From Paraburkholderia phenazinium (GTDB taxonomy: Bacteria; Pseudomonadota; Gammaproteobacteria; Burkholderiales; Burkholderiaceae): 64,000 nt of DNA. A program made the position numbers and the translations under genes. The stretch is taken from NCBI RefSeq assembly GCF_900142845.1, contig NZ_FSRU01000002.1, positions 2,170,001 to 2,234,000 on the forward strand. Reading direction: 5' to 3'. Below are positions 62,742 through 64,000 of this stretch, piece by piece; the first letter of the stretch is position 1, and every line of letters starts with the position of its first letter. The notes under the pieces are model-generated. The model saw nothing but the letters and a program-made list of their open reading frames with translations. It ran no database searches and was not told the origin of the DNA.

Positions 62742-63899
62742 TTAGGCGACGCTCGCCGCGGCCGCGACGACGGAAACGCCCAGCGGCATGACCCGTAAGC
62801 CACGCGCCAGATGGCTTTGCAGAATCCGGTAGGTAGAGAGTTCGAAGGTACCGGTCCCGGTGACGCTCGTTGCATGCAAGCTCGCCGCCTCGGCAAGCGT
62901 CGGGGCATGCCCGACGTAACGCCAACGGTCCACCACGTGAAAGGCGCGCGCCTGCAATTCCGCGTCGCGCTCTTCGAAGACAATGGGACCGTCGAACGGC
63001 CAGGGGGCATCGACAGGGTCGCTCTTCGCCCCCCGCGGCAAACGGTTTTGCCCCGGGCGCAGCGTCGCGATCCATTGCGCTTCCGCCAGCATGGCGCCCA
63101 GTTCGCCGCCGGTTGCGAGCCATTCGACACGCCGCACCTGTTGCGCGAGCCGCAGGTCTTTCGACGAACGGCGCTCGCCGGTCAGGTGCGAGCGCAGACG
63201 CTGCCGGACCCGCACACTACGGCCGACGTAAAGCGGCACATCCTCCTCCCCGAAGAACGCATAGATGCCGCAGCCGGCGGGCGCCGTGTCGAGCAGGTCT
63301 TCCGTGATCTCGCCGGCCAGCCGGTAACGCCTAAGCGTGCGCTCGATCTGCGCCTGCAGCACCTCGAGCGGGACGAGGCCATGCAGACGCTGCCAGAACT
63401 GCCACAGCAGATCGGCGTCGGCGAGAGCACGGTGGCGGTCGGACGGCACCAGCGCGTGACGCTCCACCAGCGCGTCGAGTCCATGGCGCTTTTCCGCCGG
63501 AAACAGCGCGCGCGACAGACGCACCGTGCACAGCACATCCGGGTTGAACGCGAAGCCCGCGCGACGAAACTCACTGCGCAGAAAGCCGCGATCGAAACTT
63601 GCGTTATGGGCAATAAACAGCTTGCCGTCCAGACGCTCGAAAAGGCCGGGCGCGACGGCATCGAAGGTGGGGGCGCCGCGCACCATGGCATCGGTGATGC
63701 CGGTCAATTGCTGGATAAACGGCGGAATGGCCTGTTGCGGGTCGACCAGCGTACTCCAGCGGGACACACCCTCGGGCCCCACTTCGACGACGCCGACTTC
63801 GGTGATGCGATGCTCGCCGGTCGAACCGCCTGTGGTCTCGAGATCGACAAATGCGATCGGCATATCGATCGCGGGGTTCTGCAAAAACTGTTCAGACAT
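62742..63899 (-). CDS. DnaQ-like 3'-5' exonuclease fused to a GIY-YIG nuclease domain
   Basis: 385 aa from ATG 63897-63899 (MSEQFLQNPAIDMPIAFVDL). The N-terminal DEDDh exonuclease (~14-180) has FVDLETTGGSTGEHRITEVGVV (ExoI), FIAHNASFDRGFLRSEF (ExoII) and HRALADADLLWQF (ExoIII, His and Asp). The GIY-YIG domain (~210-300) has GCGIYAFFGEEDVPLYVGRSVRVRQRLRSHL, as in UvrC/Cho. A further C-terminal region has no recognised motif. The architecture resembles UvrC-like/Cho relatives described as DNA polymerase III epsilon-like proteins; a repair role is plausible but unproven. Confidence 0.88.
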   Translation of the reverse strand: MSEQFLQNPAIDMPIAFVDLETTGGSTGEHRITEVGVVEVGPEGVSRWSTLVDPQQAIPPFIQQLTGITDAMVRGAPTFDAVAPGLFERLDGKLFIAHNASFDRGFLRSEFRRAGFAFNPDVLCTVRLSRALFPAEKRHGLDALVERHALVPSDRHRALADADLLWQFWQRLHGLVPLEVLQAQIERTLRRYRLAGEITEDLLDTAPAGCGIYAFFGEEDVPLYVGRSVRVRQRLRSHLTGERRSSKDLRLAQQVRRVEWLATGGELGAMLAEAQWIATLRPGQNRLPRGAKSDPVDAPWPFDGPIVFEERDAELQARAFHVVDRWRYVGHAPTLAEAASLHATSVTGTGTFELSTYRILQSHLARGLRVMPLGVSVVAAAASVA

Positions 63900-64000
63900 G
63901 GGGACGGATAGGTTTCGATGCGTAGCTTGCGGCAAGTATGCACCAGTTGGCGTCCGGACACGCAGGCGGCATGGCCGCTTTAACGCCACACGCGAACAGT

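Overview
The window looks like part of the main chromosome of a Burkholderiaceae betaproteobacterium, most probably Paraburkholderia or a close relative. Evidence for this: high GC; the core order gyrA–DUF2059–serC–pheA–hisC–tyrA on one strand with ompA–ubiG–gph–ssrA on the other; a tmRNA whose tag reads ANDETFALAA; an FdsGBA-type soluble formate dehydrogenase; and the pepN/fbp neighbourhood. This is inference from gene content and remembered synteny, not from a search.

Layout. 1–7.75 kb (minus strand): gyrA and a DUF2059 exported protein, a strong terminator, then the serine/aromatic amino acid/histidine-type set serC, pheA, hisC and tyrA (cut by the left edge). 8.2–11.1 kb (plus): an OmpA-domain protein, ubiG, gph and ssrA. 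11.3–13.6 kb: a Fic protein with a winged-helix tail, translationally coupled to an orphan ModA-like binding protein, plus a small exported protein. 13.7–20.2 kb: a ModE/PBP-type regulator divergent from the fdsGBA-D formate dehydrogenase operon. 20.3–27.5 kb: a flavoprotein monooxygenase, a His-rich zinc-type CDF exporter, a TPR/glycosyltransferase-like protein, an MHS-type MFS carrier and a GNAT acetyltransferase. 27.5–32.1 kb: DUF2968 protein, a class C26 glutamine amidohydrolase-like peptidase with a long disordered N-terminus, and a CPA2 antiporter.

32.2–36.5 kb: a catabolic-looking operon (DUF2848, MFS carrier, GntR regulator, amidase), followed by dsbB. 37.5–45.1 kb: a purine salvage/catabolism operon (xdhA, xdhB, xdhC, adenosine/adenine deaminase, guanine deaminase). 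45.1–50.8 kb: a DUF4136 lipoprotein, pepN, a HigBA toxin–antitoxin pair lodged between pepN and fbp, fbp, and tRNA-Thr(CGT).

51–61 kb is accessory in character. Directly downstream of tRNA-Thr, and reading toward it, is a three-gene RiPP (TOMM-type) cluster. It has a 785-aa fused leader-binding/YcaO cyclodehydratase and two paralogous nitrile-hydratase-like precursors, which share an ALAAYN segment and then diverge into different short C-terminal cores, one ending Thr-Cys-Cys. No dehydrogenase, protease or exporter is adjacent. This is the most interesting system in the window. The family has been named by comparative genomics (BMA_0021/BMA_0022-type, from memory), but I know of no described product. 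Next come an orphan fimbrial-like secreted protein, a saccharopine-dehydrogenase-like oxidoreductase with a divergent TetR regulator, an MFS carrier, and a LysR regulator divergent from an aldo/keto reductase.

61–64 kb: a largely gene-free stretch, a well-supported 49-aa protein, a secreted chorismate mutase, and an exonuclease–GIY-YIG fusion.

Coordinates were read by eye. Start sites were chosen from ribosome-binding sites, signal peptides and conserved N-termini.
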